Shown: one piece after another, positions 9,940-21,522 of the stretch | Position numbering within the stretch: the first letter of the stretch is position 1 | Layout: every line of letters starts with the position of its first letter | From: Tupaia tana | Lineage: Eukaryota; Chordata; Mammalia; Scandentia; Tupaiidae | DNA: 64,000 nt | Reading direction: 5' to 3' | Assembly (NCBI GenBank): GCA_026018925.1 | Contig: JAKSZU010000004.1 | Coordinates: forward strand, 35,235,233-35,299,232 | Notes under the pieces: model-generated | The model's database searches: none | Told to the model about the DNA's origin: nothing | Seen by the model: only the letters and a program-made list of their open reading frames with translations | Position numbers and translations under genes: made by a program

Positions 9940-10128
9940 GGGAACTGGATGGTGGCACAGCTGTGGTACGATATTCTGCCTAGCTGACTCACATGGGAGG
10001 GTTCTGGGTTCATGTCCAGAGACTTCCCTGAACATGTCTGGTGTCTGCCCAGGATCCAGGACTGACCAAGACTAGGGGTGGCACCTCTGTCTCTCTTTGG
10101 TATAGAAACACCTGAGGATTACAAACAC
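9940..10128 (+). mobile_element. tSINE-D (old tRNA-like SINE)
   Basis: 'gggaactggatggtggcacag', 'gactcacatgggagg', 'ttctgggttcatgtccag', 'ctgaacatgtctggtg' and 'tctctctttggta'. Related layouts appear reversed at about 35.7, 47.1 and 57.3 kb. Confidence 0.55.
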
Positions 10129-10364
10129 AGAATCCTTTACACTGTACAGAAAATTTAGTTCTGTACAGCCAGGGATGGAACCAAGAATCTGGGGAAGGGG
10201 AGAAGGTGTTTATATTTTTGTGTGATTCTTTCCCATTTTAAAATTCACTAGGGAACTCTAAACTAGCCCTTTGAGAACTGCTAGCTCAAAACATGTTGTT
10301 AGTGAAGCTGAGGACATTGTAATACATTCATGCTTTCTTTTGAAGATACAGATATTCTGTTGGC

Positions 10365-10698
10365 TTCGGACTAGTTCCATAGCCTAGTAATTTATGGCGT
10401 CGGATCCCACATAGCTGACCACTCAGTTCAAATCCTGGCCCTGGAAACTTAAACAACATGCCAGGCATGTGTGCATGTGCATGCCCAAAGTCCCAACAGG
10501 ATAGAGAAATGGAGGAGAAGAGGTTGTGGTGTAGCTGTGTCCCACTGGGAGTGCTTTCTGTCTGTCTGCCTAGCTCTTTTTCTGTCTTTTCCTCTCTCTC
10601 TCTCCCCCTCCCTCCCCCCACCCCTCCCTCTCCCTTTCTCTTTGTCTCTGTCTCCTGTGAGCACAAGCACTCTCTGGCTTATAAACAAACAAACAGAA
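10365..10698 (+). mobile_element. Old tSINE-A-like SINE with expanded CT tract
   Basis: The body blocks 'catgcccaaagtcccaacagg', 'aaatggaggagaagagg' and 'gagcacaagcac' are tSINE-A in order. The pyrimidine segment (10560-10650) is expanded, and an AAAC tail ends it. The head is heavily decayed. Confidence 0.75.
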
Positions 10699-11037
10699 TT
10701 ATTCTGTAGGATTCCATTTAAAACTACTAGATATTTCAGAGAGCCTAGAAGAGTTTTACAGATGTGATAAGAAAAGTACACAAGGGCATCTAGGTTGGGA
10801 TCACAGCTTTCCAGTCTTTATGGACTACATACTTTTAACTCTTGAGCAGGAAGGCATGTCCAACACTGGTCTTGGGAGCAGAGGAGGTGATTCCAGACCA
10901 AGATATGACCTGAAGGACACCAGACAAGTACCCTTCCTTCTTATCTACTCCATCCTAGGAAGTTCTTTGGCAAATTATCTCCCTGACTATTGGTATAACT
11001 GCCTGAAATCTTACACTTAAAACTTAATTAATTTGAT

Positions 11038-11212
11038 GGGGCCAGGAGGTAGCATGGTGGTTAAGGTGCTGAACTTCCACATGACTGAAAGGGGTTCGAG
11101 TCCTAGAGCTTGCTTTCTCACTGTCCCTTTCTCTTTCTCTTTCTCTCTCTCTCTGGCCAAATTTAAAATATAATAATAAATAAATAAAATTAAATAAATA
11201 ATTATTTAAGAG
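11038..11212 (+). mobile_element. tSINE-B
   Basis: 'ggggccaggaggtagcatgg', B box 'ggttcgagtcc', CT run, 'tctggccaaattt' and an AAAT-rich tail. Confidence 0.92.
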
Positions 11213-11225
11213 TTAATCCATTTGA

Positions 11226-11487
11226 GACCAGCAGATGGTGTGATGGTTATGTCAATGAACTCCCACATAGTCAACCACAGTTCGAATCTTAGACCCAGCA
11301 GCTTAAAACTGATGCTGGGCGTGTGTCCATGCATACCCAAAAGTCCTGAGGGGAGAATGGAGGAGAAAGGATTGCAGCATGGCCATCCCCCCCCCCCCCC
11401 CCCGTGGGTGATTTCTTGCTTTCTCTCCTAGTCTCCAACCAGCATAAGTGCCCTATAGCAAAAATCTCTCTCTCAAAAAAAAAAAAA
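11226..11487 (+). mobile_element. tSINE-A with expanded C-run
   Basis: 'gaccagcagatggtgtgatgg' to 'cctatagcaaaaatctctctc' plus an A-run. The usual C6NG6 palindrome has become about seventeen Cs (11387-11403). 'atttgag' flanks both ends. Confidence 0.93.
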
Positions 11488-13265
11488 AATTATTTGAGTT
11501 GCTCCCTACCCATTCCTTTAATTCTGTATAATAACTGGGCATCCACAATTATTAGACAGGATGCTAATCTCTGGCAGGAGGGAAATGAAAACCTCAGTCC
11601 TTATTTTTGGAGAGTTCAAGTCCAGGGTGGGGTGCAGCCTTATGTGTCTGTAACACAGCAATGACATGTGCTATGGGAGAAGAGACTTGGGTGCCCAGGA
11701 AGGAAGGTTAAACGAAGAAATAAAAATCTATCAGCCCATCTGTTAAAATCCTCAGAATTCTTGCCAGTGTCTGGAAGTCAATAAAGCTGTCACTGTGCAC
11801 AAAAACAGCACAAACTGCTTGATGCTGTCGTCCTTACTGCAGTTTGAGGGTTCAGAGGTTCTAAGGCCAGAATCTCAGCTGTTGGCTCTTTTTTATTCCT
11901 ATTTTCCAAGGCTGGCTATAAACCCCCAAACCAAAGCCCTCTGACCAGGCAAATGGCCAGAGACTGCTGGGATAGTCCAATTATGTTTTTATGAGGGCAC
12001 CAGCTGCATGAATTTAAGAGCTGGACTCAAGAACAGAGTGAGAGCTAGAGTTGCTGGAGCAGGAAGTCTGAGGAGACTCCTGAGGGCAGAGGTCAATAAA
12101 GACAGTGTCAAATTACAGCAGGTCCCCTGAGGGATGGTGCCACAGCAAGCTTCAGGTCACTGTCGTAAACACCATGGAACATTACAAAGTAAGGAATGGA
12201 TGTCCCTCAAGCGACAGCCTGTCCTGCATTCTTCTGGATCCTTCTCTGTTAGCCATTTTCTTGGCCTCTGGCCTGTAAAGACTAGGCAAAAATTAGGCTC
12301 TAATTGAATCCATTGTCTTCTCAGGAATATAACCAGTTCTTCACTCTACTGCAATACGATACTGGTCTACAACGATCCCTATTTTTCTTGGGCATCGTTA
12401 TCTGCATAAACATTCTGAGCTCCCTTTTTATCTGACCCAGATGGTCTGTAATAATTTCCTATGATTAGTGCTATGTTCCTTTTATCTTTTATTTCCATCC
12501 AAACATATTTTGTCCCACGGCCAACTTATTTATTATGTGACATTCTTTCTCCCTTCAGACACAATATCCGCCTTCACCCACGTTGGCATAATTCCCCCTA
12601 GCCTGTTGTGTCTGTCTCTTGTATAAACTTTCCATATCCAAATTATTCCAAGTCTGTTTCTGGTTTTAGTCCCTCCTTAGTAATCCTTGTTACATAATGT
12701 GTCTATTATATCTTTTGGTATTTGTTTTCTTTCAGTTCACTTTTTACCATGCATATGAAAGTCATTTGTAAGGGGAGCTGTTTAGAATTTGCTTTTTTTT
12801 TTCCTTTCCCCTTTGGTTTCTTTTAGGGATCTGCCTCCATCCTTGGAGTTCTTTTCATCTCTGGCTCTCCTCCCTCTCCCAAGCTCCTTCCACTTCCCCA
12901 GAACATGCTAGCTTCTACCTTCTTCTCAGCTGTCTGTGATTTTGACCGTAGTGGCTTTGTGTGTTGCGATGTGGTTTTGCAGAAAGAGTTGGCCAGCTTT
13001 CAGTAACTTCCCAGCCTCCACCATTCATTTGTTCAGTGGAGACTCCATTCGAAATCAGTTTTACCCCAATCATTAGCATGTGCCTAGAGCCTAAAGGAAG
13101 TCTGATAGAGGAAAAAAAAAAAGTATACTAAGCTTACTTTATGTTTTCTTGAGACTTCAGCTGTCTACCAAAATTCCAGAACAGTATTAGAAATGAAACT
13201 GACGTTAACCAACTGCCTATCTGGTGTTTAGACACTCAACTAATTTGAACCCTTTTTTTTTTTCT
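11488..13265. other. Unassigned 1.8-kb stretch
   Basis: No gene, no RNA gene and no repeat I can name. It could be regulatory or unique DNA, or repeats too old to read by eye. Confidence 0.4.
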
Positions 13266-13328
13266 CATTAAATTCTTGCCTCGATTTCCCCATTCCCTCA
13301 CCTAAATCTTTTTGCTGTCGTTTTGTGC
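13266..13328 (+). repeat. Local duplicate, copy 1
   Basis: About 63 bp running from 'cattaaattcttgcctcg' to 'ctgtcgttttgtgc'. It reappears with a few changes at 15793-15858, where it sits inside a SINE. Confidence 0.85.
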
Positions 13329-13519
13329 ATGCAGGTGTACATGAGAGTGTACATTCACTTACACACTCCCTTCATCTTTGGGGGAAGGGAGTGTATCTAT
13401 ACAATAGGATGTATAGACCTGTACTTCCTGTCTCCCCTAATACAACCAGCAGTGGTGAGGACTCAGGGTAAAGGGGGAGATCAAGCAGGACTGGTAGTGT
13501 AGATACCACCTGTAAACAT
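13329..13519. other. Unassigned stretch
   Basis: Nothing recognisable apart from a local hairpin-like pair: 'acactcccttcatctttgggggaa' and 'gggagtgta' at about 13362-13395. Confidence 0.35.
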
Positions 13520-13628
13520 TTCAGAAACATTCATTTCCTTAGAGGGGAACTATGCGCTTGGTCATCTATTGTTCAGCTTCCCTGAGCCTCAATTGAAAAT
13601 GGAGACAACATTAATAATACTTAATGAG
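13520..13628 (+). repeat. MIR-like fragment
   Basis: 'cagcttccctgagcctcaatt', 'gaaaatggagacaacattaataatac' (split here) resemble the MIR core after the 'cctcagtttcc' block. Confidence 0.5.
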
Positions 13629-14211
13629 AATATAAGCCTAACTAAAATACTATCTAGAAAGACACATTCATTAATGGTGGTCTAAGTAACAACAAGAAGT
13701 GACTATGCTGACCCGAGTAAACATAAACGTTTGTGCCAGGGAACTAGTGGGTAATTCAATCACCTTAGGAAGAAAGTTTTTCCTACGGGAGTCATGCGGT
13801 GCCCATGAGAATCCAGATGAGCATCATTAATACATACCTTGCGGGACGCGGAGATGGTTGATTATTTGTTGATGAGGTCGTGCGTATGTCCTCAACTGGG
13901 CTGGACTGAGGTGTGTGTCATGCTGGGTAAAGTCTCTTTAAAATCTAAATTATATATAGTGATTAAATGTATAAATAATAATTAAAATTAATAAATAAAA
14001 AATTATATAAAAAAGTAATACAGCTCATGGTTTAAAGTACTTGGGGGCGCAGTTACCCCTGCTGAGATCCTACCTGCCAACAATGTAGTCTGGAGTTTGG
14101 GGAGAACGGAAACCAGGAAAAGGGGCTCTTATTTGAACTTTGTACTACTTAGACCGAGCATAAATTTACTCAACGAAATGTTACTAAAATCTTTGAACCT
14201 ACTGCATTTGC
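13629..14211. other. Unassigned stretch
   Basis: AT-rich with some CpGs (about 13790-13900). I cannot name any element. Confidence 0.35.
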
Positions 14212-14219
14212 AGAAATTT

Positions 14220-14472
14220 AGGGATCAGCAGTTGGTGTAATGTCTATGTCGCTGGACTCCCATGTAGTCAACTATGGTTCGAGTCTTGGATCCGGTGGCT
14301 TAAACTCATGCCAGGCGCATGTGCGTGCGTGCCCAAGATCCCGAGAGGAAAATGGAGGAGAAGAGATTGCGGCATGGCCATCCCCCCAGGGGGTGATTTC
14401 TCACTTTCTGTCTCTCTGTCTGTCTCTGTCTTTCTGGCGAATGCATGCGCCCTATAGCAAAAACCTCTCCAA

Positions 14473-14523
<51 letters not shown>

Positions 14524-14532
14524 ATGAAACAT
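14220..14532 (+). mobile_element. tSINE-A with (AAAT)n tail
   Basis: A full copy. The tail has grown into about 14 AAAT units (14470-14525). 'gaaattta' flanks both sides (14212-14219 and 14533-14540). Confidence 0.95.
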
Positions 14533-14559
14533 GAAATTTAAAGGGAAAGAAATCTTCAT

Positions 14560-14790
14560 GTGTATGTTTGGATTAGGAGCACAGATTCAGGAATCATGCT
14601 GTGTCAGTGAAAGTAACAGCAAATGCATTTGGGCTGCGTGATTTTAGGCAGTTTACTTACCACTCTCCCTAGACCTCAGCTTCTCAGATGTAAAATAAGG
14701 AAAATATTAGTATGTACCAAATAGGGCAGCTGTAGATTTTTTTTTAATATGTGGACAATTCATAGTGCATTGTAAGCACTACAATAAAAT
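14560..14790 (+). repeat. MIR
   Basis: 'ttaggagcacagattcagg', 'gggctgcgtgattttaggcag', 'tttacttaccactctccc', 'cctcagcttctcagatgtaaaa', 'gcattgtaagcact' follow the MIR order. It is an old core-SINE. Confidence 0.85.
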
Positions 14791-14895
14791 CTTATTGTTA
14801 CTATTATTTTAGAAATCCAAAGTCCAAAGAGAATATCATTTGCCCGAAGTATCACAAATACAAATGAAGTCAAGTTTCATTCAATTAATGTTGTT
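14791..14895 (-). repeat. MIR-like fragment
   Basis: 'ttattttagaaatccaaagtcc', 'agagaatatcatttgccc' resembles a reversed MIR core. Weak. Confidence 0.4.
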
Positions 14896-15074
14896 CATAA
14901 AGCTTTTTTCCATATCACTTAGACTTCAGGATTTGTCCTTTGTATTCGCCCTCTATTACCATTTTGTTACCTCTAGTACATTTTCTATCATTATGTAAAT
15001 TATTTATAGAAAAGAGAATATTACTATAGCCCTGCGGGCCGTGAGTACAAGCCGCTGATGTGGGTAAACAAGTC

Positions 15075-15215
15075 TGCCATATTTATGGTTGCTTGCCATA
15101 TTCTCTTAAGTGTTGGTCGTGTCTGTTCTCTTACCTTTCAGGGGATAAACTCACTGAGGCAGGGGCCAAGTCTTATTTACACCCTTGAGCATTGCCAATT
15201 CCTAGTTTCTTATGT
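15075..15215 (+). repeat. L2-like fragment
   Basis: 'aaactcactgaggcaggggccaag' followed by 'cttatttacacccttgagcattgcc' matches the L2 3' style. Confidence 0.45.
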
Positions 15216-15239
15216 CTTCAAAATATGTTAGGGAAAAAA

Positions 15240-15425
15240 GAATCTCAGTGGTATTGGTAATCATTTATTACAAAATAGTTCTAGCATTCTATATATTTTA
15301 TCTCCTACTACTATCCATTTTATAATAGAAGACATCAAGGTTCCAAAGAAGTTAAGCAAATATCTAAGATCATGCTACTCATAACTACCTAGTTAAAACA
15401 GAAGCTCAGAGTGACTAACACCAAC
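15240..15425 (-). repeat. MIR-like fragment, reverse
   Basis: 'ctactatccattttataatag', 'aagacatcaaggttccaaag', 'aagttaagcaaatatctaaga' follow a reversed MIR ('attttacagatgaggaaactg...'). Confidence 0.55.
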
Positions 15426-15623
15426 TTTTTATTTTCATAAGAAAAGGCAGAGAACTCACGTACTCTCCTATTTAGACACAACTTAGTTTGATTAAAAATG
15501 TATTTCTGTTAGAATATATACGCCCACATGAGAGAAGAACATATGTTACATGGCTCTATTATCTCAAGCATAGGTGAGTCCATTTGCTGACACAAAATGA
15601 ACTATTTCTTTGTCAACACCATT

Positions 15624-15880
15624 TCTTTTTTTAAAAGAGAATTAGTTATTTTACATCCTATTGTTCATTTGCTACAGAGCACAGGTGTTCACCTGAGACA
15701 GACTGAAGGGGGTGGAGAGGAGTGAGAAAGCAAGTCACAGGTCCAGGACTCGAACTGCAGTCAACCATGTAGGAGTCCGGCACCTTAATCACCATTAAAT
15801 TCTGACCTCGATTTCCCCATTCCCTCACCTAAATCTTCTTTTTGCTGTTGTTTTGTGCTATTGTGCCAACCCCTATGCAT
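15624..15880 (-). mobile_element. Old tSINE-B carrying a foreign 66-bp insert
   Basis: 'gagaaagcaagtcacaggtccaggactcgaactgcag' (read in parts) and 'catgtaggagtccggcacc' give the body and head. The head is interrupted at about 15793-15858 by a copy of 13266-13328, and 'gtgccaacccc' follows. Confidence 0.75.
15793..15858 (+). repeat. Local duplicate, copy 2 (inside a SINE)
   Basis: A close copy of 13266-13328 in the same orientation. It differs at 'cttg'/'ctga', by a 3-bp 'ttc' insertion and at one base in 'gtcg'/'gttg'. The start shares 'cattaaattc' with its surroundings, which suggests microhomology. Confidence 0.85.
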
Positions 15881-15884
15881 TTCT

Positions 15885-16635
15885 TCTTATCAAGCAGTGG
15901 GTTCTGACTGATTCTGAGACACTGAGATATTAGCTCAAGTACAGCCTGGAGTCTGGTTGGCCATAGGGTACTGTGTATCTAATTCACCCATTGTACTTTG
16001 TAACTGTAAAAGAATCAAAGTCATCTTTTATGTGACATTCTTTTTCTCTTTAAACATTGTATCTATTTTGATTCATCTTGGCTTCCTATTGGGGTTAAGT
16101 TTTGAAACCTTCAAAAACACCTTTAACAAGCTTGCTGTAAACCACTAATCCTAGAGATTCAGCTAAATCAATGTTTTAACACAAGAAAATATTCCAAGAT
16201 TACCTTTACAGTTTGAAAGCAAAGACCCAGAAAGCTATGGAAAGAAAGAAAAAGGGGAGGAAAGGATAGTGAATTCATTGCGAGTTTATTTACATTTGAA
16301 ATGATTAATAATATGTATACTTCGTGAATCCTTATTGCCCTTCTTATCAGCCATACCTTATGACTTCATGCAATTTTATGAAACATTTCTTAAAATCTTG
16401 AAGTCTGTTCAAATATTGAAGCTAAGGGGTCATATATCAGAAGATCTGTAGAAAAATAACTTGTCTAAAAAAAAGTCCTTATCACTTTCCATTGAATACC
16501 AAGAAAATCAATGGAGAATCTTTGTTACTTGTGATAAAAGGAAAAACTCATCCATATTAATCTGACTTTAGAGCTGTTCCTCAATCTGACTAGTCAGCAT
16601 ATATACTGGTTTAGCAGCCTGGATATTAAACATCC
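15885..16635. other. Unassigned stretch
   Basis: No gene or named repeat. Confidence 0.4.
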
Positions 16636-16639
16636 TATA

Positions 16640-16775
16640 TTTGACCTGGCCATGGTTGCACTGAGGTGGCACAGGAGAAAAGACATCACTGCATAAAGCT
16701 GGGGCCACATGGCTGGCCTTGGTTCAGTTCCCAGACCAACCTCCACAGGCTCAGGTGTGGTAGCCTGCCTTTGAT
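16640..16775 (+). mobile_element. tSINE-C-like fragment
   Basis: 'gacctggccatggttgcactgaggtgg', 'ggggccacatggctgg', 'ggttcagttcccaga' form a tRNA-like head. The tail 'ggctcaggtgtggtagcctgcc' slightly resembles 7SL, so a tRNA/7SL composite is possible. Confidence 0.5.
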
Positions 16776-16784
16776 GTTAGCTTT

Positions 16785-17160
16785 TCCAGTCCATTCTGTT
16801 ACTAGTAACAGAAAATACTAAGTCTGAGTAATTTAAGAGAATATTCCACTCATGGTTTGGAGGTTCAGGGTCCAAGGACCACATCTGGTGCAGATATTCA
16901 GGTGGATCACATGGCAGGGCAGAGCAGAGCAGGAGCAGGTCTCTTTGTTCATGTGTCTCTGTCTTACTCCCTGTTCTTAAAAGATCACCAGCCTTCAATT
17001 GTGGGGGCCCAACCTGATGACCTTAATTCTAATCTCCTCTCAAAGGTCGCACCTCTGAATACCATAATCAGATTAAGTCTCTCTTTAATACTCTCACAAT
17101 ACAACCAAATTCCAACGCATGAATTTGGGGGAGGGAGGGTTGCATTCAAACACCAGTACT
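16785..17160 (-). mobile_element. MaLR-type LTR (fossil)
   Basis: Reversed MaLR signature: 'ctgagtaatttaagagaa', 'catggtttggaggttc', 'cctgatgaccttaattc', 'gcatgaatttgggggagg', 'cattcaaacacc'. Ancient and broken. MLT1 or a near relative. Confidence 0.65.
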
Positions 17161-17272
17161 ACCTAACTGGAAGGCTGGGGCAGTAGAATCACAACATGAC
17201 TACATGGCTAGGCCCTGTCAGAAATACCTTCTTTTCCCTCTCTTTCTCTCTCCTCATAAAAAAAAAAAGAAA
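17160..17272 (+). mobile_element. Old SINE fragment
   Basis: 'ggctggggcagtagaatcac', 'gactacatggctagg' then a CT stretch and an A-run. Probably a tRNA-SINE remnant. Confidence 0.4.
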
Positions 17273-18084
17273 AAATCTATGTTCTTTAGCTTTCTTGTCA
17301 GCACAGAAAAGGCAATTTATAGCGTAGTACTTTAATAAAGTATTTTTTATATAACTAATTTGCTACAGAACATTCCCTCCAATTAAGATTGATGTGATTG
17401 TTGAAGAAATACATTGTATTTCTGATTTCTTTTTTTTTTTTTCTCCAAAAGCAATGGTTGGTATTATTCTGTTTTCACTGTCTTAGCATGATCTTGGGAC
17501 ATTAATGGTTTAGACAAGGCCACCAGGATTTTATCTTTCAGAAATTGTGTTATCTTTTGAGAATTGTTCTAAAAGACACCAGAATGGGATACTTCTCAAG
17601 TGGGGTGAAGGATATCCTAGTACAGAATAATTCATAGGATACATTAGAAGAAAAAAGAAAGAGCTTAGGTTCCACAGAAGAGCTATAAGCAGTATACACT
17701 AAAACTTAGTATTTCCACATTTCAGAATCCTAAGGCCTTAGAAAAGGACTGGATAAGATGTAAAAACTTGTCTTCAAACTGTAGCTCACAGAAGTAAAAG
17801 CAAACTGTTATCAGAGAAGACGGGAAGGGTGACAAAGGACAGGTGGAAAGGGTATAGCAAGCATGTACATGTATGTAAAAAGGATGAAAGAAAAAAGACT
17901 GCCCAAAAAAAAAAAGACTGTTTCATGCAAAAAATAAAATGTATACAGTCTTTATGAGAAAACATATCACAAGCAACTTAAAGTGAATGTCCCAGAAGTA
18001 CTTTATGCCAAAGAAAGATTGCAAATGACTATGAGTTCAATTAAAGAACAGCTCAGTAATAATATGAGACACAATAAGAAAAGA
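17273..18084. other. Unassigned stretch
   Basis: AT-rich, no gene. The small palindrome 'gaaatacattgtatttc' lies near 17405-17422. Confidence 0.4.
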
Positions 18085-18206
18085 TGGACAAATAGAGAAG
18101 GAATTGTGACATGATCACACCCCCATTCAAGGGTGTTTCTCTCTTTCTATCTCCTCTGTCTCTCTCTGATGAGTTCACATTGCCCTTTGGCAATAAAGGC
18201 AAAACA
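18085..18206 (+). mobile_element. tSINE-A 3' remnant
   Basis: 'tgacatgatcacacccccattcaagggtg' (body palindrome region), CT run, and 'tgccctttggcaataaaggc' match the 3' half of an old tSINE-A. Confidence 0.6.
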
Positions 18207-18399
18207 TTTTCTTGTGAAATCATTAAAATTCTAGGATTTTTCTGGGAACCTCCCCCCAATATATACAAAAATCAAATCTACAAGGGAGAGAAATAAAACC
18301 AGGCTATTGTCCTCCTCATTTATTGTTAGCAGCACTGAAAGCCAGCAGATATCATAAAAGTGTCTCTAATGTTCTGTGGGAAAGAAACAGAAGTTTGTT

Positions 18400-18626
18400 T
18401 GGTTTTGTTTTTAATTTGCCAGAGTGTGTTTGCACTTGCTAAAGAGAGACAGAACGAGAGGGAGGAAAAGCTCCTCCTATTGGGGTATGGTCATGACTCA
18501 ATCCCTTTTTCTCCATTTCTTCCTCCTTGTCAGGATGTTTTTTCAAGCTGCTGGTGCGATTTGAATCCTGTGAAAGGCCATGTGGGGTCCAGCTCCCTTA
18601 ACCACCAGGTCACAGGACTGGCACAA
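18400..18626 (-). mobile_element. Old tSINE-A-like SINE
   Basis: 'gccagagtgtgtttgcac', 'agagagacagaacgag', 'atggtcatgactcaatccc', then a decayed head ending 'ccttaaccaccaggtcac'. Confidence 0.7.
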
Positions 18627-18659
18627 GGAAAAATTATTATACCCAGCTAAATGATGATT

Positions 18660-19098
18660 TGAGAATAAAGATAACATGAATGTACTTCATGTATCAGTAC
18701 TTGGGGGATATAGCACATTACTCGGCAGTCCTCCAAAGTGAAAGGGTCACAACAGAAGGAGCACCTCTTATCATTGTGATCATTTAAGTATAGAACTATG
18801 TTTAACGACCAAAAAGATTATGACTGGAAAACAAAAAAAAAATTTATAAACTCTAACCAGTTTAAAATAAGCCTATAGGTGAGCGAAGAGAGGTAGGAAG
18901 AATTAGAAGAGAGCTCATTTTCTAATCTTTTTTAGCAAGGAATCTGTTCATCTTGTCTAAAACTGTAACATGTAAATAAAAATATGTGACTCTTTTCTCT
19001 TAGAGGTTATTTCTTTCTTGCTATCCAACCATTTATTCAGCCATCTTTCTACTCACTCAGCTGTTATATATATGCATTAAGAAATATTTTAAATAATG
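18660..19098. other. Unassigned stretch
   Basis: No gene or named repeat. Confidence 0.4.
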
Positions 19099-19104
19099 AC
19101 ATTC

Positions 19105-19290
19105 AGGGCTGGTAGTTGGCGTGGTGGTTAAGGGTGCTAGAATTCCACATGGCCAACCACAGTTTGTGTTCCAGACCTGGCAGTTTGATTTCTTGCTTCC
19201 CCCCTTCCCTCTCTCTCTCTGTCTCTCTCTGGTCAAATTAAAAATAATAGTAGTAATAAAGTTACATGAGACAATTCTTTAATAAATAAA
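19105..19290 (+). mobile_element. tSINE-B, older
   Basis: 'gggctggtagttggcgtggtgg', 'ccaaccacagtttgtgttcc', CT run, 'tctctggtcaaattaaa', AAT-rich tail. Confidence 0.85.
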
Positions 19291-19409
19291 TAACAATGTT
19301 CATTAAATGTTAATATTACTTATTTTTAGATGATAACATTCGGGGTGATTTATACCTTTATTCTTTTATTCCCTGTATTATTTGAATTTTCAAAAAGTGA
19401 TCATTATCA

Positions 19410-19865
19410 TTGCAGTGGATCAAAACTGGCCAGAAATTCTTTGCATATTTTCTTACCAATAAATTGTGTCTATCTCCCCATCCTCCATTGTTTCTGAACT
19501 GGACTGTGGCTAACGTTGTCCAATAAAACCTAACAGAAGAAATATACTGAGACTTCCATGTTCCTCTTCTTGGGACCCTGAGACAACCATGTTATAACAA
19601 AGCCCCAAATGAAAAACCATCATAAAAAGAGACAGTCCCAGCCCACCCAGCCATTGCAACCATCCTAGATGAGGCCTAGACTTTTGAGTGAGACTAGTTC
19701 ACCTCTACTGAATTGCCATATGCCTATAGCTACATGAGTGAGCCCAGGCAGAAACAGCCAACTATTCTAGTTAATCACAGACTTACAATACTCAGTAAGT
19801 TATTTTTGTTTTAAGTTTGTTGTGAAGTTGTTTGTTACATAGCAAAAAATAACTGATATGTTTTC
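19410..19865 (+). mobile_element. MaLR-type LTR (fossil)
   Basis: Forward MLT1-like blocks: 'cccagccattgcaaccatcc', 'acatgagtgagcccagg', 'agccaactattctagttaa', and the end 'tttgttacatagcaaaaaataactgata'-like stretch. Ancient solo LTR. Confidence 0.7.
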
Positions 19866-20204
19866 TTTTACAAAGAGAATAAATTCAGGACTCTTCAAAA
19901 TCTGAGTAACATACTAAAGTCCCTTTCTATGTAATAGGAAAAGTTCTCTTTTACCTGCATTTTTCCAGTGGGTTTATGATTTCCCTGTCAGCATGTGCTA
20001 TAGCCTTCTTGCCCACTGTTAACTACCCCTGACATTCCCTATGCCTGCCTTTGTCATTCTCTCTCACCAGCCCACTGTGCCCCATACTGGACATGACTAA
20101 TCCTTCAGTTGTCCTCATAATGCCACTAGCACACAGCTTGTATAGTTCTTAGATGCTTACAAGAGGTAAAAGATGAGATATCACAAAGACTTGAGTTATC
20201 TAAT

Positions 20205-20720
20205 ACCATATAATAAATGACTCTAAAATTTTGCAACTTAGACCACAGATAATTATTTCACTCTTTTTTTTTTGTTTTTTTTTTTTTGTTTTGTTTTGTT
20301 TTGTTTTTGTGAGTCAGGCCTTTGGGAAGTGGCTTAAAATGATGGTTCAGTCTTGGGTCTCTGATGAGGCTGCTGTCAAGATATTGTCCAGGGCTGACAT
20401 CACGTGAATGCTTTACTGGGGCCCAAGGATCAGCTTATAAATGGCTTACTCAAATTGCTCTTGTGGGAGCTTTTCTTAGGGCTACTTGAGAGACCTCATA
20501 ATAGGTATATCACTCACCCCGGGTTAAGTGATCCAGGAAAGCAAAAGAAAAGCTACAGTACTTCTTACAGCCTAGCCTTAGGAGTCTGTTATTCCTGCAA
20601 TATGCTATCGGTTGCACAGTTAGACCTAATCACTGCACAAGACCACGAATGCCAGGGATTGGACATCATTAGAGACTTCAGACTGAGGCCTTTTAGGAAG
20701 AAAGTGATTCACACCAGTGT
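20205..20720 (-). mobile_element. MLT1-type MaLR solo LTR (fossil)
   Basis: Reversed: 'ataaatgactctaaaattttg', 'gagtcaggcctttggg', 'ggctgctgtcaagatattg', 'gatccaggaaagcaaaag', 'cttacagcctagccttagg', 'tgctatcggttgcacag'. Old and broken. The T/G-rich patch at 20266-20310 is a simple-sequence expansion inside it. The 143-codon open frame here is chance. Confidence 0.75.
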
Positions 20721-21509
20721 GTGTGGTCATTCACTAGTGCACCAAAACACAAACAATACCAGCACAATTCTCCAGCGTCACCTTGTAGAGTTGTACAGGT
20801 TGTTGGCCGTACAAGAAACCCTGGTAGAGAGATAAGAGTTCTGTACCCTGAATATAGAGCCATGTCTAGCCAAAGAAAGGGTTGTTGTTGTTTTCCTGGA
20901 CTTCACATAAATTTAAATGAAAGCATAAAATGTACTTTGGGCACCAAAGAAACAACAGAAATAGAGTTTAACACTTCAGAATATCTTAAAATTACACCAG
21001 TCCTGTAACTCCAAAATAAGTTGAGATTATTGAGAAATCACTGGAGAACTATTAATAGGAAGTTCATTTCTAGTATTTGCTCTAAATCAGCAACTTACGG
21101 AACTTGCTTTGCAAAATTTGACCTTTCCGAAACTTAGCAGCGCATTACAATATCTAAATGGTTCACCTCTACTTCCTTTTGGTTCTTGGTTAGTATTACT
21201 CTGGAATTTTCCAATGCTTTTAGATTTCTTCCTAGACTAAGTGTAATTCTATATTTCTGTAATATCCTGATCTAGGAATCAATAGGAGATGAACTCACAG
21301 AAGAACTCCTGCATTGTTTTGTAATCAGATATTCATGCAGAAAAGTCATGAAATGTGAATTCAGGACTACCAATAGCTTTGTGGGTTGTCGTTTCAATAT
21401 ACTTAGTATTTTTCCTATCAATCATGAGGTATTTGCAATACGTAATAGTCTAATCTAACCAAATCAATTTCTCAAAATCGGTCTACTCAATATACTTCGT
21501 GGTTTTAAA
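20721..21509. other. Unassigned stretch
   Basis: No gene or recognisable repeat. Confidence 0.4.
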
Positions 21510-21522
21510 AGAGCTATTGCTG

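Noticed and set aside
16785-20720. A longer LTR retrovirus spanning the MaLR LTRs
   Set aside because: The LTRs differ in orientation and age and there is no internal region between them; they are independent solo LTR fossils.
20404-20835. 143-codon frame
   Set aside because: Overlaps an MLT1-type LTR fossil and adjacent DNA, with no recognisable domain; a chance frame.
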